A DNA stretch of 40,051 nt from Gemmatimonadota bacterium (GTDB lineage Bacteria; Gemmatimonadota; Gemmatimonadetes; Gemmatimonadales; GWC2-71-9): the NCBI GenBank assembly GCA_003221995.1, contig QHUR01000023.1, positions 1 to 40,051 on the forward strand. Reading direction: 5' to 3'. Positions 11,363 through 18,900 of this stretch are shown here, piece after piece. The notes under the pieces are model-generated. The model was not told where the DNA came from. It worked only from the letters and a program-made list of their open reading frames with translations, and ran no database searches. Each line of letters begins with the position of its first letter. Position 1 is the stretch's first letter. Made by a program: the position numbers and the translations under genes.

Positions 11363-13252
11363 GTGACCGCGCCGCCGCGTTTTGTCTCCCACGGGATGCT
11401 GCCCAGGCCCCGGAGCCTCCTGACGCAGGGGGACGGCAAGCCGCCCAGCTGGGGGCAGCGGCTGGAAGCGCTCAAGTACGTCCCGCCCCTGCTGCGACTC
11501 GTGTACCAGACGCACCGCGGCTACACGGTCGCGATCCTCGCGCTCCGCGCCATCCGGTCCTTCGTCCCCCTGGCGGTCCTATGGATCGGCAAGCTCATCA
11601 TTGATGGCGTGATCGGGGCTGCTCGGGCGCGCACCGGGGGTGTGCCCGTGGACTGGTGGCACCTCGGCGGGCTCGTGGGGCTCGAGCTCGGGATCGCCAT
11701 CGCCGGCGAGGGGCTGGCGCGGCTCTCCTCGCTACTCGAGAGCCTCTTGGGCGACCTGTTCTCGAATCGCATCAGCGTGCGCCTGATGCAGCACGCCGCC
11801 ACGCTCGACCTCGCCCAGTACGAGGACGCCGAGACCTACGATCATCTGGAGCGCGCCCGGCGCCAGACCGTGGGGCGGCTCGGGCTGATCGCCCTGCTGC
11901 TCTCCACGGTGCAAGACTTCGTCACGCTGGTCCTGCTCGGGGGGGTCCTGGCGGTGCAGCTGCCGTGGCTCCTGCTGCTGCTGGTCGTCGCCGTGCTGCC
12001 GTCGTTCCTGGGCGAGACGCACTACGCGGCCCTCGGGTACTCGCTGCTCTTCCAGTGGACTCCCGAGCGGCGCTTGCTCGATTACCTGCGCTACGTCGGT
12101 GCATCGGACGAGATGGCGAAGGAGGTGAAACTCTTCAGCCTCTCCGACTTCCTCGTCGGCCGCTACGCGAAACTGTCCGACGAGTTCTACGAGGCGAACA
12201 AGCGACTGGCGGTGAAGCGCAACCTGGTCTCGACGCTGTTCGTGACGATCGGGACGTTGGGCTACTACGGCGCCTACGCCGTCACGATCTACCTCACCGT
12301 CTTGGGACGGTTCACCATCGGCGCGCTGACGTTCCTCGCCGGGTCCTTTCGTCAGAGCCGCGACCTGATCCAGCGCATCCTGCTCTCCGTGTCGCAGGTG
12401 TTCGAGCAGAGCCTGTACCTCTCGGACCTATTCACCTTCTTCGACGTGCGGCCCCGGGTCACGTCGCAGCCCGGCGCGCGGCCCGTGCCCGCGCCGATCC
12501 GGCGCGGGTTCGAGTTCCAGGGCGTCGGCTTCCGCTATCCCGGGTCGGATCGCTGGGCCGTGCGGAACCTCGGGTTCCTGTTCGAGCCGGGCGAGCGCAT
12601 CGCCCTCGTGGGCGAGAACGGGGCGGGAAAGACGACGCTGGTGAAGCTGCTCGCACGCCTGTACGACCCCGATGAAGGGCGCATCCTGCTCGACGGCGTG
12701 GACCTGCGGGAGTACGATCTGGACAGTCTGCGCCGGAACATCGGCGTGATCTTCCAGGACTTCGTGCGCTACGACTTCGTCCTGAAAGAGAACATCGGCG
12801 TGAGCCAGGTGGACGCGCTGAGCGACGAGGCACGGGTGCGCGAGGCGGCGCGGCGCAGCCTGGCGGACTCGGTGGCCGCCCGTCTCGAGCGGGGCTACGA
12901 CCAGATGCTGGGCCGGCGGTTCGACGGGGGCGTCGACCTGTCGGGGGGCGAGTGGCAGAAGGTGGCGCTGGGCCGGGCGTACATGCGCGAGGCGCAGGTT
13001 CTGATCCTTGACGAGCCCACGGCGTCGCTCGACGCGCGGGCGGAGTACGAGGTGTTCCTGCGGTTCGCGGAGCTCACGCAGGGCCGAATGGCCGTGCTGA
13101 TCTCGCACCGCTTCTCCACGGTGCGGATGGCCGACCGCATTCTCGTGCTGCAAGGGGGCGAGCTGGTGGACCAGGGGACGCACGGGGAGCTCGTGGCGCG
13201 AGGCGGGCTGTACGCCGAGTTGTTCTCCCTCCAGGCGGCCGGGTACCGCTGA
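11363..13252 (+). CDS. ABC transporter, fused permease/ATP-binding (exporter type)
   Basis: Walker A GENGAGKTT, signature LSGGEWQKVALGRA, Walker B VLILDEPTASLD, multi-TM N-terminus. Start chosen at GTG after GGAAGG; the ORF opens further upstream. Confidence 0.92.
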   Translation: MTAPPRFVSHGMLPRPRSLLTQGDGKPPSWGQRLEALKYVPPLLRLVYQTHRGYTVAILALRAIRSFVPLAVLWIGKLIIDGVIGAARARTGGVPVDWWHLGGLVGLELGIAIAGEGLARLSSLLESLLGDLFSNRISVRLMQHAATLDLAQYEDAETYDHLERARRQTVGRLGLIALLLSTVQDFVTLVLLGGVLAVQLPWLLLLLVVAVLPSFLGETHYAALGYSLLFQWTPERRLLDYLRYVGASDEMAKEVKLFSLSDFLVGRYAKLSDEFYEANKRLAVKRNLVSTLFVTIGTLGYYGAYAVTIYLTVLGRFTIGALTFLAGSFRQSRDLIQRILLSVSQVFEQSLYLSDLFTFFDVRPRVTSQPGARPVPAPIRRGFEFQGVGFRYPGSDRWAVRNLGFLFEPGERIALVGENGAGKTTLVKLLARLYDPDEGRILLDGVDLREYDLDSLRRNIGVIFQDFVRYDFVLKENIGVSQVDALSDEARVREAARRSLADSVAARLERGYDQMLGRRFDGGVDLSGGEWQKVALGRAYMREAQVLILDEPTASLDARAEYEVFLRFAELTQGRMAVLISHRFSTVRMADRILVLQGGELVDQGTHGELVARGGLYAELFSLQAAGYR

Positions 13253-13307
13253 GCCGGCGGGCGCGCGTCCCGATCGGCGACTATCTTTGCGGGCACGGGA
13301 GGTCACC

Positions 13308-13709
13308 ATGCGTACGGTCGCTCTGACGGTGCTCAGCCTGTCCGTCGCGACGCTTGCGGGCCAGTCGCCGCTCGCGGCCCAGCGGCGGAGCAACGTGCTC
13401 ACGGCTGAAGAGATCCAGCGCGCGAACGTCGGCTCGGCGTACGACGCAGTCCAGACGCTGCGGCCACGCTGGCTCCAAGGGCCCAGAGAACTCAACCGCA
13501 TGCCGGCCAACGCGGAGGAGTCGGCTCGCCCGGCCGGAATCTCCGTCTACGTCAACGAGGTGTCCATGGGCGGCGTGGACTATCTCAAGGAGATCCCGGC
13601 CGCCATGGTCGTCGAGCTGCGTTGGTTGAGCTCGTTCGAGGCCGCTAACCGCTTCGGTCCCACGGAGGGCCAGTCCGCGATCGTCGTCACGCTGAAGCGT
13701 GGGGGCTAG
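13308..13709 (+). CDS. Small secreted protein, plug-like
   Basis: Signal peptide MRTVALTVLSLSVATLAGQSPLAAQ; LTAEEIQRANVGSAYDAVQTLRPRWL...VYVNEVSMGGVDYLKEIPAAMVVELRWL resembles TonB plug-like short proteins. Confidence 0.6.
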   Translation: MRTVALTVLSLSVATLAGQSPLAAQRRSNVLTAEEIQRANVGSAYDAVQTLRPRWLQGPRELNRMPANAEESARPAGISVYVNEVSMGGVDYLKEIPAAMVVELRWLSSFEAANRFGPTEGQSAIVVTLKRGG

Positions 13710-13716
13710 CGCCGAG

Positions 13717-14493
13717 CTAGCTTCCCGTCGAAAACCGCACGGCGCCGAGCTCAACGAGCCCGTGCAGCGTCTGCTCCAGTTCGCGGACCTCAAGCCCCGC
13801 GCCGTGGGCCAGCTCCGCCAGTGTCTTGCGCCCATCGGCGAGCCCGAGCAGGGCTGCGATCGCGTCCGTGCTGCGCGCGACCGCCACGCGCCCGCGCGGT
13901 GAGCGTGCCACGAGCAGTTTGGTGGACCGTGCCGGCGCCTGTGGTACCTCGCTCCACGGCCGCAACAGCTCCGGCAGCACGACCGGCAGATCGTAGGCGA
14001 GCTCCAGGAGGACCGTCCCCTCCACCGTTTCCGGCGCGGACCATTCCCCACTCCCCGCGCCTTCGCCCCCGCTCTCCGGATCCTCTCTCCAGATCCGCGG
14101 ACCCGCTTCCACGACCATCATCGCCGCCTCGTACTGCAGCAGGTCTCCGAGATAACGGATCGCGGCGCCCGCATCGCCCACGTGAGTGACGACGAGCTGC
14201 GCCACGGCCTTCGCCGTCTCCCGGCTGCCGAGCACGATCGACGGCACCAGGGCCTCGAAGCCCGGGCGCGTGAGGACCGCTTCGGGCCTGCGACCCGTGA
14301 CCCGGGCGAGCGCCCGGGAGTACTTGAAGAAGTGGACGACGCGCTCATGGTAGAAGTGCCGCGCGAGGAAGCGCGCGAACCGCTCGACGCGATCGGGGTC
14401 GGCGAGGCCGCGGGTGCGCCACGCGGCGGACTTCCGGTAGGGCGCGTCGGCGAGCGCGCGGATGACGTCGTCCTGCAGTGCGCGGTCGCTCAC
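13717..14493 (-). CDS. DUF2063/HvfC-like partner protein of the MNIO enzyme (putative precursor-recognition subunit)
   Basis: GTG at 14493 overlaps MNIO stop (GTGA). N-terminal helical region and C-terminal winged-helix-like TKLLVARSPRGRVAVARSTDAIAALLGLADGRKTLAELAHGAGLEVRELEQTLHGLVELGAVRF. Family call is by eye. Confidence 0.6.
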   Translation of the reverse strand: MSDRALQDDVIRALADAPYRKSAAWRTRGLADPDRVERFARFLARHFYHERVVHFFKYSRALARVTGRRPEAVLTRPGFEALVPSIVLGSRETAKAVAQLVVTHVGDAGAAIRYLGDLLQYEAAMMVVEAGPRIWREDPESGGEGAGSGEWSAPETVEGTVLLELAYDLPVVLPELLRPWSEVPQAPARSTKLLVARSPRGRVAVARSTDAIAALLGLADGRKTLAELAHGAGLEVRELEQTLHGLVELGAVRFSTGS

Positions 14494-15278
14494 AGCGTTT
14501 CCCGGATCCGCTCCACGCTCCGGAAGAGCGCCTCCGCCGTGAGTGAAGGCGAGAATGCGTCGAACGTCACCGCCTTCGCCTGAGGGCACCGCGTGACCGC
14601 GTGGGCCAGGAACCCGAGCATCTCGTCCGACGGCTCGGCCGGTGCGATCCAGGGGCCCGCGAGGTCCTTGTCCTCCTCCACGCCCGCTACGTGCAGCTCC
14701 ACGACGCGGTCGAGCGGAAACTCGGCGAGCCAGCGCTCGGGCTTCAGGCCACGGTAATGTGCTTCGAGCCACACGTGGGGCAGATCGAGCAGGAACCCCG
14801 TCTGCGTGGCGTCGAAGAAGCGCCGCAGCCACACCGGTTCAGGCAGCTGGCTGGCCCGCACGTCGAAGAAGCCGGGGATGTTCTCCATCACGAGCGGCTG
14901 ATCGAGCCGCGCCCTCAGGGCGTTGGCGTTGCGGACGAAGCGCTCCAGGAAATCCTCGCTGTAGAGCGGAGGAAAGACGTAGTTCAGGTTGTACGTTCCG
15001 TCCACCGTGTGGAGGCACTGGAAGTGCTCAGCGACCCACGGTGTGCGATACAACTCGGCGAGCGTGCGGGCTCGCTCGATCGAGCGGTCGTCGAGTGGCT
15101 CGGAGAGCTGCCCCAGGTAGTCGTGCAGCAGCAGGGTGTAGCGTGCGCGGATCGCGGGCCAGTGGGGATCGCCAGCCGCCGGCGGGTCGGCCATCGCGAG
15201 GTGGTCGATGCCGTCCGCGCGGACGAGTTCCGCGCCGAGGTGGGGGTTGTAGAAGGCGCCGATCATTAAGGCAGCCAT
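14490..15278 (-). CDS. DUF692 / MNIO-family multinuclear non-heme iron oxidase
   Basis: ATG at 15278 overlaps AKR stop (TAATG). Motifs LLLHDYLGQL, WVAEHFQCL, LVMENIPGFF, GFLLDLPHVWLEAHYRG, PLDRVVELHVAG match DUF692/MbnB-type ligand segments. Confidence 0.85.
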   Translation of the reverse strand: MAALMIGAFYNPHLGAELVRADGIDHLAMADPPAAGDPHWPAIRARYTLLLHDYLGQLSEPLDDRSIERARTLAELYRTPWVAEHFQCLHTVDGTYNLNYVFPPLYSEDFLERFVRNANALRARLDQPLVMENIPGFFDVRASQLPEPVWLRRFFDATQTGFLLDLPHVWLEAHYRGLKPERWLAEFPLDRVVELHVAGVEEDKDLAGPWIAPAEPSDEMLGFLAHAVTRCPQAKAVTFDAFSPSLTAEALFRSVERIRETL

Positions 15279-16390
15279 TACCCGGCCATGCCCTCGTCTG
15301 CGAGCTGGTCCACGAACACCTTCACCTGCGCTGCGATCATGGGCTTGTCGCCGCGATCGGTCCACGCCGCCGCGATGGCTTCATAGGCGGTGCGGCCGTC
15401 CAGCCGCTCGACGATGAAGCGCTCCCGCTCGCCCCACGTCGTGGCCTGCCGCATCGCTGCGTCCGTCGCGCGCGCCGGGCGGAACACGTCCGCGACGATC
15501 GCGTCGATCTCAGCCAAGGTGGCGGGTGTCAGGCGTCGGGCGCCGGAGAGATTCTCATCCACCTGACTCGCGTTGCGTGCGCCGGCTAGGACGATGCCGA
15601 CGCCCGGCTGGGCGAGGACCCAGGCGAGCGCCAGGGCCGGGAGAGGCAGCTCGAGCCGTTCGGCGAGGGGCCGCAGTCGCTCGACCACGCGGCGCCGCCG
15701 CTCGAACTCCTGGCCCCGGAACCAATAGATGTTGCGTCGGTGGTCGCCGGCCGGGAACTCGGGCGGCTTGCCATACGTGCCGGCGAGGAGTCCCGAGGCG
15801 AGCGGCCGGTAGGCGAGGAAGGCGAGCCCGCGCTCGCGGCACAGCGGCAGCTCGCGCTGCTCCACGTCGCGGTCGAACAGGTTGTAGGGCCCCTGATAGC
15901 TGGCGAGCGGCGCGAGCTCCGTGGCACGGGCGATCTGCAGATGGGTCGCGTTGCACAACCCGATCGCCAGGGCTTTCCCTTCCTCCTGGAGCTTGAGCAG
16001 CCCCTCGAGCGACCACTCCCAGCGCCCCAGTGCTTCGTGCAGCTGGATGAGGTCCACGTAAGCGCTCGCGAGGCGGCGCAGCGACCCCTCGAGGGAGGCG
16101 CGGGGATCGTCGTGAGGGCCGACCTTCGTCGCGATCGCGACGCGCTCGCGGTGCGCCCGGAGCGCGCGGCCCAGCAGGCGCTCGGACTCGCCGTCGCCGT
16201 AGGTCGGCGCCGTGTCGAAGAACGTGATGCCGCGCTCGAGCGCGCGCCGAATCGCGGATTCGCGTTCGGCCGCATCGCCCGTCGCTCCCCAACTCCGGCC
16301 TCCTACCGCCCACGCGCCGAACCCGAGGCGCGGCTCGGACGTTATGAAACGCGGAGGGGGCCCGACGTCAGGCCGGGCCCCCGGGCGCAT
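15278..16390 (-). CDS. Aldo/keto reductase
   Basis: RLGFGAWAVGGRSWG, ITFFDTAPTYGDGESERLLGRAL (Asp/Tyr), VAIATKVG (Lys), LIQLHEALG (His). ATG 12 nt after the 30-aa ORF stop, with GGGAG upstream. Confidence 0.92.
   Translation of the reverse strand: MRPGARPDVGPPPRFITSEPRLGFGAWAVGGRSWGATGDAAERESAIRRALERGITFFDTAPTYGDGESERLLGRALRAHRERVAIATKVGPHDDPRASLEGSLRRLASAYVDLIQLHEALGRWEWSLEGLLKLQEEGKALAIGLCNATHLQIARATELAPLASYQGPYNLFDRDVEQRELPLCRERGLAFLAYRPLASGLLAGTYGKPPEFPAGDHRRNIYWFRGQEFERRRRVVERLRPLAERLELPLPALALAWVLAQPGVGIVLAGARNASQVDENLSGARRLTPATLAEIDAIVADVFRPARATDAAMRQATTWGERERFIVERLDGRTAYEAIAAAWTDRGDKPMIAAQVKVFVDQLADEGMAG
16356..16382 (-). promoter_or_regulatory. GC-rich stem-loop (9-bp perfect stem, 9-nt loop) over the first codons of the AKR gene; possible attenuator or translational brake
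   Basis: GGGGGCCCG (16356-16364) and CGGGCCCCC (16374-16382). No U-tract follows on the transcribed strand. Confidence 0.5.
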
Positions 16391-16402
16391 CGAACCGCTC
16401 CC

Positions 16403-16495
16403 TCAGGAGTGGCAGGACGGCTGGAGCTCGCTCGTCTCGACGATCTCGGGACGATGACAGCTGGGGACGAGTTCCGTGGTCTCGATGATCTGCAT
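16403..16495 (-). CDS. Putative MNIO RiPP precursor peptide, MQIIETTELVPSCHRPEIVETSELQPSCHS
   Basis: AGGAGG-5 nt-ATG, upstream TTGACG-17-TAGGAT, two internal repeats (9/12 identical residues, 6 of those 9 with different synonymous codons), first gene of the AKR-MNIO-partner operon. Confidence 0.82.
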   Translation of the reverse strand: MQIIETTELVPSCHRPEIVETSELQPSCHS

Positions 16496-16542
16496 CGCTT
16501 CCTCCTGGTAGTTGGACAACAAGGAAGACGGCTGTCTGGTCA

Positions 16543-16571
16543 ATCCTACGGGTTGCCGTCGAACCCGTCAA
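16543..16571 (-). promoter_or_regulatory. Sigma70-type promoter for the peptide/AKR/MNIO operon
   Basis: TTGACG (16571-16566), 17-bp spacer, TAGGAT (16548-16543) on the minus strand. Confidence 0.65.
16548..16568. promoter_or_regulatory. Candidate operator dyad ACGGGTT-N7-AACCCGT between divergent operons
   Basis: Perfect 7-bp inverted repeat covering the spacer of the minus promoter and the -35 region of the plus promoter candidate. Confidence 0.5.
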
Positions 16572-16581
16572 CCGGTAACCT
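16553..16581 (+). promoter_or_regulatory. Promoter candidate for the methyltransferase/ABC operon
   Basis: TTGCCG (16553-16558)-17-TAACCT (16576-16581); ATG 9 nt later at 16591. Confidence 0.4.
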
Positions 16582-16590
16582 CTGAGGCCG

Positions 16591-17529
16591 ATGATCCCAA
16601 CTCAGACTCTGCTGACAGAGAACGCTCTCGCCGAGGAATTCGTTTCCGCGTTCCGGGAGCGGCGCCTCGCCGAGAAGTTCTTTTACTGGTTTCCGCTGTC
16701 GGTGCGGGCCTGGCTCGCCCTCTGCTCCGACGGCGCGTACCGCAACTACGTGCGCTCCCGCTCGCTCATCGCGCGCTCGGCCGACGCTCTCGCGCGGCAC
16801 TTCGCCCCCGGCCCGCTCGAGGTGGTGAGCCTCGGCGCGGGCCAGGGTGACAAGGACCTGCTGCTGCTGGAGGCGCTGCGCGCGCACGGCGTGCGCGTCG
16901 CCTACCTCCCGGTCGACACCAGCCAGGCGCTGCTCGAGCTGGCGTGCGGCGGCGCGCTCGCAGCGCACTTCGTGGCGCACGGGATCAAAGCGGACTTCGC
17001 GCGCCCCGACCACCTCGCCGCGCTGGCGCCCGATCCCGAGACGCCGGCTCGCCTCGTGCTGCTGCTCGGGAATACGCTCGGCGCGTTCGACCCGATCGCC
17101 GAGGCGCGAGAGCTGCGCGGCTTGCTGCGCCCCGGCGACCTGCTCATCGTGGACGGCGAGCTGTACGGCGACGAGACCACCCTCGCCGGCTACGACAATC
17201 CGCTCAACCGGCGCTTCGCATGGGCCCCGCTGCACGCCGTCGGGATCCGGGACTCGGACGGCGAGCTGGTGTTCGAGGCCCGAGACGACACACGCCTCCC
17301 GGGTCTCCACGTCATCGCCAAGCATTTCCGTGCCGGGCGCCCCGTCGCAGCGTTGATGGGCGGAGAAGAGCTGCGCCTCGACGCGGGCGAGCGCCTCGCC
17401 ATGAGCCACTCCTACAAGTACGCTCCGGAGACCCTGCTCCGGATTCTCGGGGACGTGGGGCTCGCCGTGCGGTGGCAGGGCACGAGCGACGATCGCCGGT
17501 TCCTGATGGCGCTGGCCGGACCCGCGTGA
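16591..17529 (+). CDS. EgtD-like (Methyltransf_33 / DUF2260) SAM-dependent methyltransferase
   Basis: VVSLGAGQGDKDLLLLEAL, YLPVDTSQALLELA, LLLGNTLGAFDPIAEARELRGLLRPGDLLIVDGEL, C-terminal SHSYKYAPETLLRILGDVGL. Confidence 0.8.
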   Translation: MIPTQTLLTENALAEEFVSAFRERRLAEKFFYWFPLSVRAWLALCSDGAYRNYVRSRSLIARSADALARHFAPGPLEVVSLGAGQGDKDLLLLEALRAHGVRVAYLPVDTSQALLELACGGALAAHFVAHGIKADFARPDHLAALAPDPETPARLVLLLGNTLGAFDPIAEARELRGLLRPGDLLIVDGELYGDETTLAGYDNPLNRRFAWAPLHAVGIRDSDGELVFEARDDTRLPGLHVIAKHFRAGRPVAALMGGEELRLDAGERLAMSHSYKYAPETLLRILGDVGLAVRWQGTSDDRRFLMALAGPA

Positions 17530-18257
17530 GCGCGGTCCTCGAGGTGCGGGGGGCGCGGTACGTCCTCCCGGAGGGCCGCGTGCTGGTCGCGGACGTGTCC
17601 TTCGGCGTCGCGGCCGGGGAAACGCTGGTGCTGCTCGGCCGCAGCGGGTCGGGCAAGACCACGACGCTCAAGCTGATCAATCGCCTGCTCGAGCCCACGG
17701 CGGGCGAGATCCGGGTCGCCGGACAGCTCACGCACGCGCTCGAGGCCACGCGGCTGCGCCGCGGCATCGGCTATGTGATCCAGGAGATCGGGCTGTTCCC
17801 GCACTTCACGGTCGAGCGAAACGTCGGTCTGGTGCCGCGGCTCGAGGGGTGGCCCGCCGAGCGCATCGCCGCGCGCGTGCGCGAGCTCCTCACCCTGGTC
17901 GGTCTCGATCCCGGCGTGTTCGGCGCGCGCTACCCGCACGAGCTGTCGGGCGGGCAGCGCCAGCGGGTCGGCGTCGCGCGGGCGCTGGCCGCCGATCCGG
18001 CGCTCCTCCTGCTCGATGAGCCGTTCGGGGCGCTCGATCCCATCACGCGCGTCGAGCTGCAGCGCGAGTTCCTCGCGCTGCAACGGCGTCTCGGCAAGGC
18101 GATCGTCTTCGTGACGCACGACGTGCGCGAGGGGCTGCTGCTCGGCAGCGCGATCGGGCTGCTGCAGGAGGGCCGGATCGTGTTCCTCGGGACGCCGGAC
18201 GAGTTCCGGCGCTCGGAGCATCCCGCCTGTCGAGCCTTCCTCGCCGCCGCGGGATGA
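17526..18257 (+). CDS. OpuC/ProV-type (betaine-like) ABC transporter ATP-binding protein
   Basis: Walker A GRSGSGKTTT, LSGGQRQRVGVARALA, LLLLDEPFGALDP, KAIVFVTHDVREGLLLGSAIGLLQEGRIV. GTG overlaps upstream stop by 4 bp. Confidence 0.9.
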   Translation: MSAVLEVRGARYVLPEGRVLVADVSFGVAAGETLVLLGRSGSGKTTTLKLINRLLEPTAGEIRVAGQLTHALEATRLRRGIGYVIQEIGLFPHFTVERNVGLVPRLEGWPAERIAARVRELLTLVGLDPGVFGARYPHELSGGQRQRVGVARALAADPALLLLDEPFGALDPITRVELQREFLALQRRLGKAIVFVTHDVREGLLLGSAIGLLQEGRIVFLGTPDEFRRSEHPACRAFLAAAG

Positions 18258-18261
18258 TCGC

Positions 18262-18900
18262 ATGAATCTCTTCACGTTCTACGCGCACAACTCCCGCGAG
18301 GCCCTGACCCTCATCGGCCAGCATCTCTACCTGGTCGCTGTCTCCACGGGCATCGCGATGACGGTGGGGGTGCCGGGCGGCATCCTGCTCACGCGACGGC
18401 CGGCATGGCGCGGCCCGGTGCTCGGGCTCGCCAACGTGTTGCAGACGATCCCGAGCCTCGCGCTGTTCGGCTTCCTCATTCCGCTGCCCTTCATCGGGGG
18501 GATCGGCGCGCGTACGGCGATCGTGGCGCTCGTGGTGTACGCGCTGCTGCCGATCGTCCGCAACACCTACACGGGGATCGCGGGCGTCGATCCCGCGGTG
18601 CGCGAGGCGGGACGGGGAATGGGGATGACCGACGGGCAGCTGCTCGCGATGGTGGAGCTGCCGCTCGCGGCCAGGGTGATCCTCGCCGGGATCCGGGTCG
18701 CCACGGTCGTGAGTGTGGGCACGGCCACGATCGCGGGGGCCATCGGTGCCGGGGGATTGGGCGTCTACATCTTCCGCGGCGCGGACATGGTGAACAACAC
18801 GCTGATCCTGGCCGGGGCGCTCCCCGCAGCCCTGATGGCGCTCGCGGCCGACGGTCTGCTCGGTCTTGCCGAGCGGAAGCTGGCGTGGCACGGACGGTGA
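18262..18900 (+). CDS. OpuC/ProW-type ABC transporter permease
   Basis: VSTGIAMTVGVPGGILLTRRPAW, LANVLQTIPSLALFGFLIPL, LLPIVRNTYTGIAGVDPAVREAGRGMGMTDGQLLAMVELPLA, ATIAGAIGAGGLGVYIFRG. Confidence 0.93.
   Translation: MNLFTFYAHNSREALTLIGQHLYLVAVSTGIAMTVGVPGGILLTRRPAWRGPVLGLANVLQTIPSLALFGFLIPLPFIGGIGARTAIVALVVYALLPIVRNTYTGIAGVDPAVREAGRGMGMTDGQLLAMVELPLAARVILAGIRVATVVSVGTATIAGAIGAGGLGVYIFRGADMVNNTLILAGALPAALMALAADGLLGLAERKLAWHGR

Noticed and set aside
16403-16495. Calling the peptide a methanobactin, bufferin, TglA-type or ChrA-type precursor
   Set aside because: It lacks the features I associate with those families (signal peptide and EGKCG for bufferins, long leader and C-terminal Cys for TglA, MbnA core). 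Only the enzyme family is shared.
16368-16571. 67-aa minus-strand ORF MTGSTATRRIDQ... in the ORF track over the peptide region
   Set aside because: Overlaps the peptide gene and its promoter in another frame, with no repeat structure. The 30-aa ORF has the matching RBS spacing and internal codon-diverged repeats.
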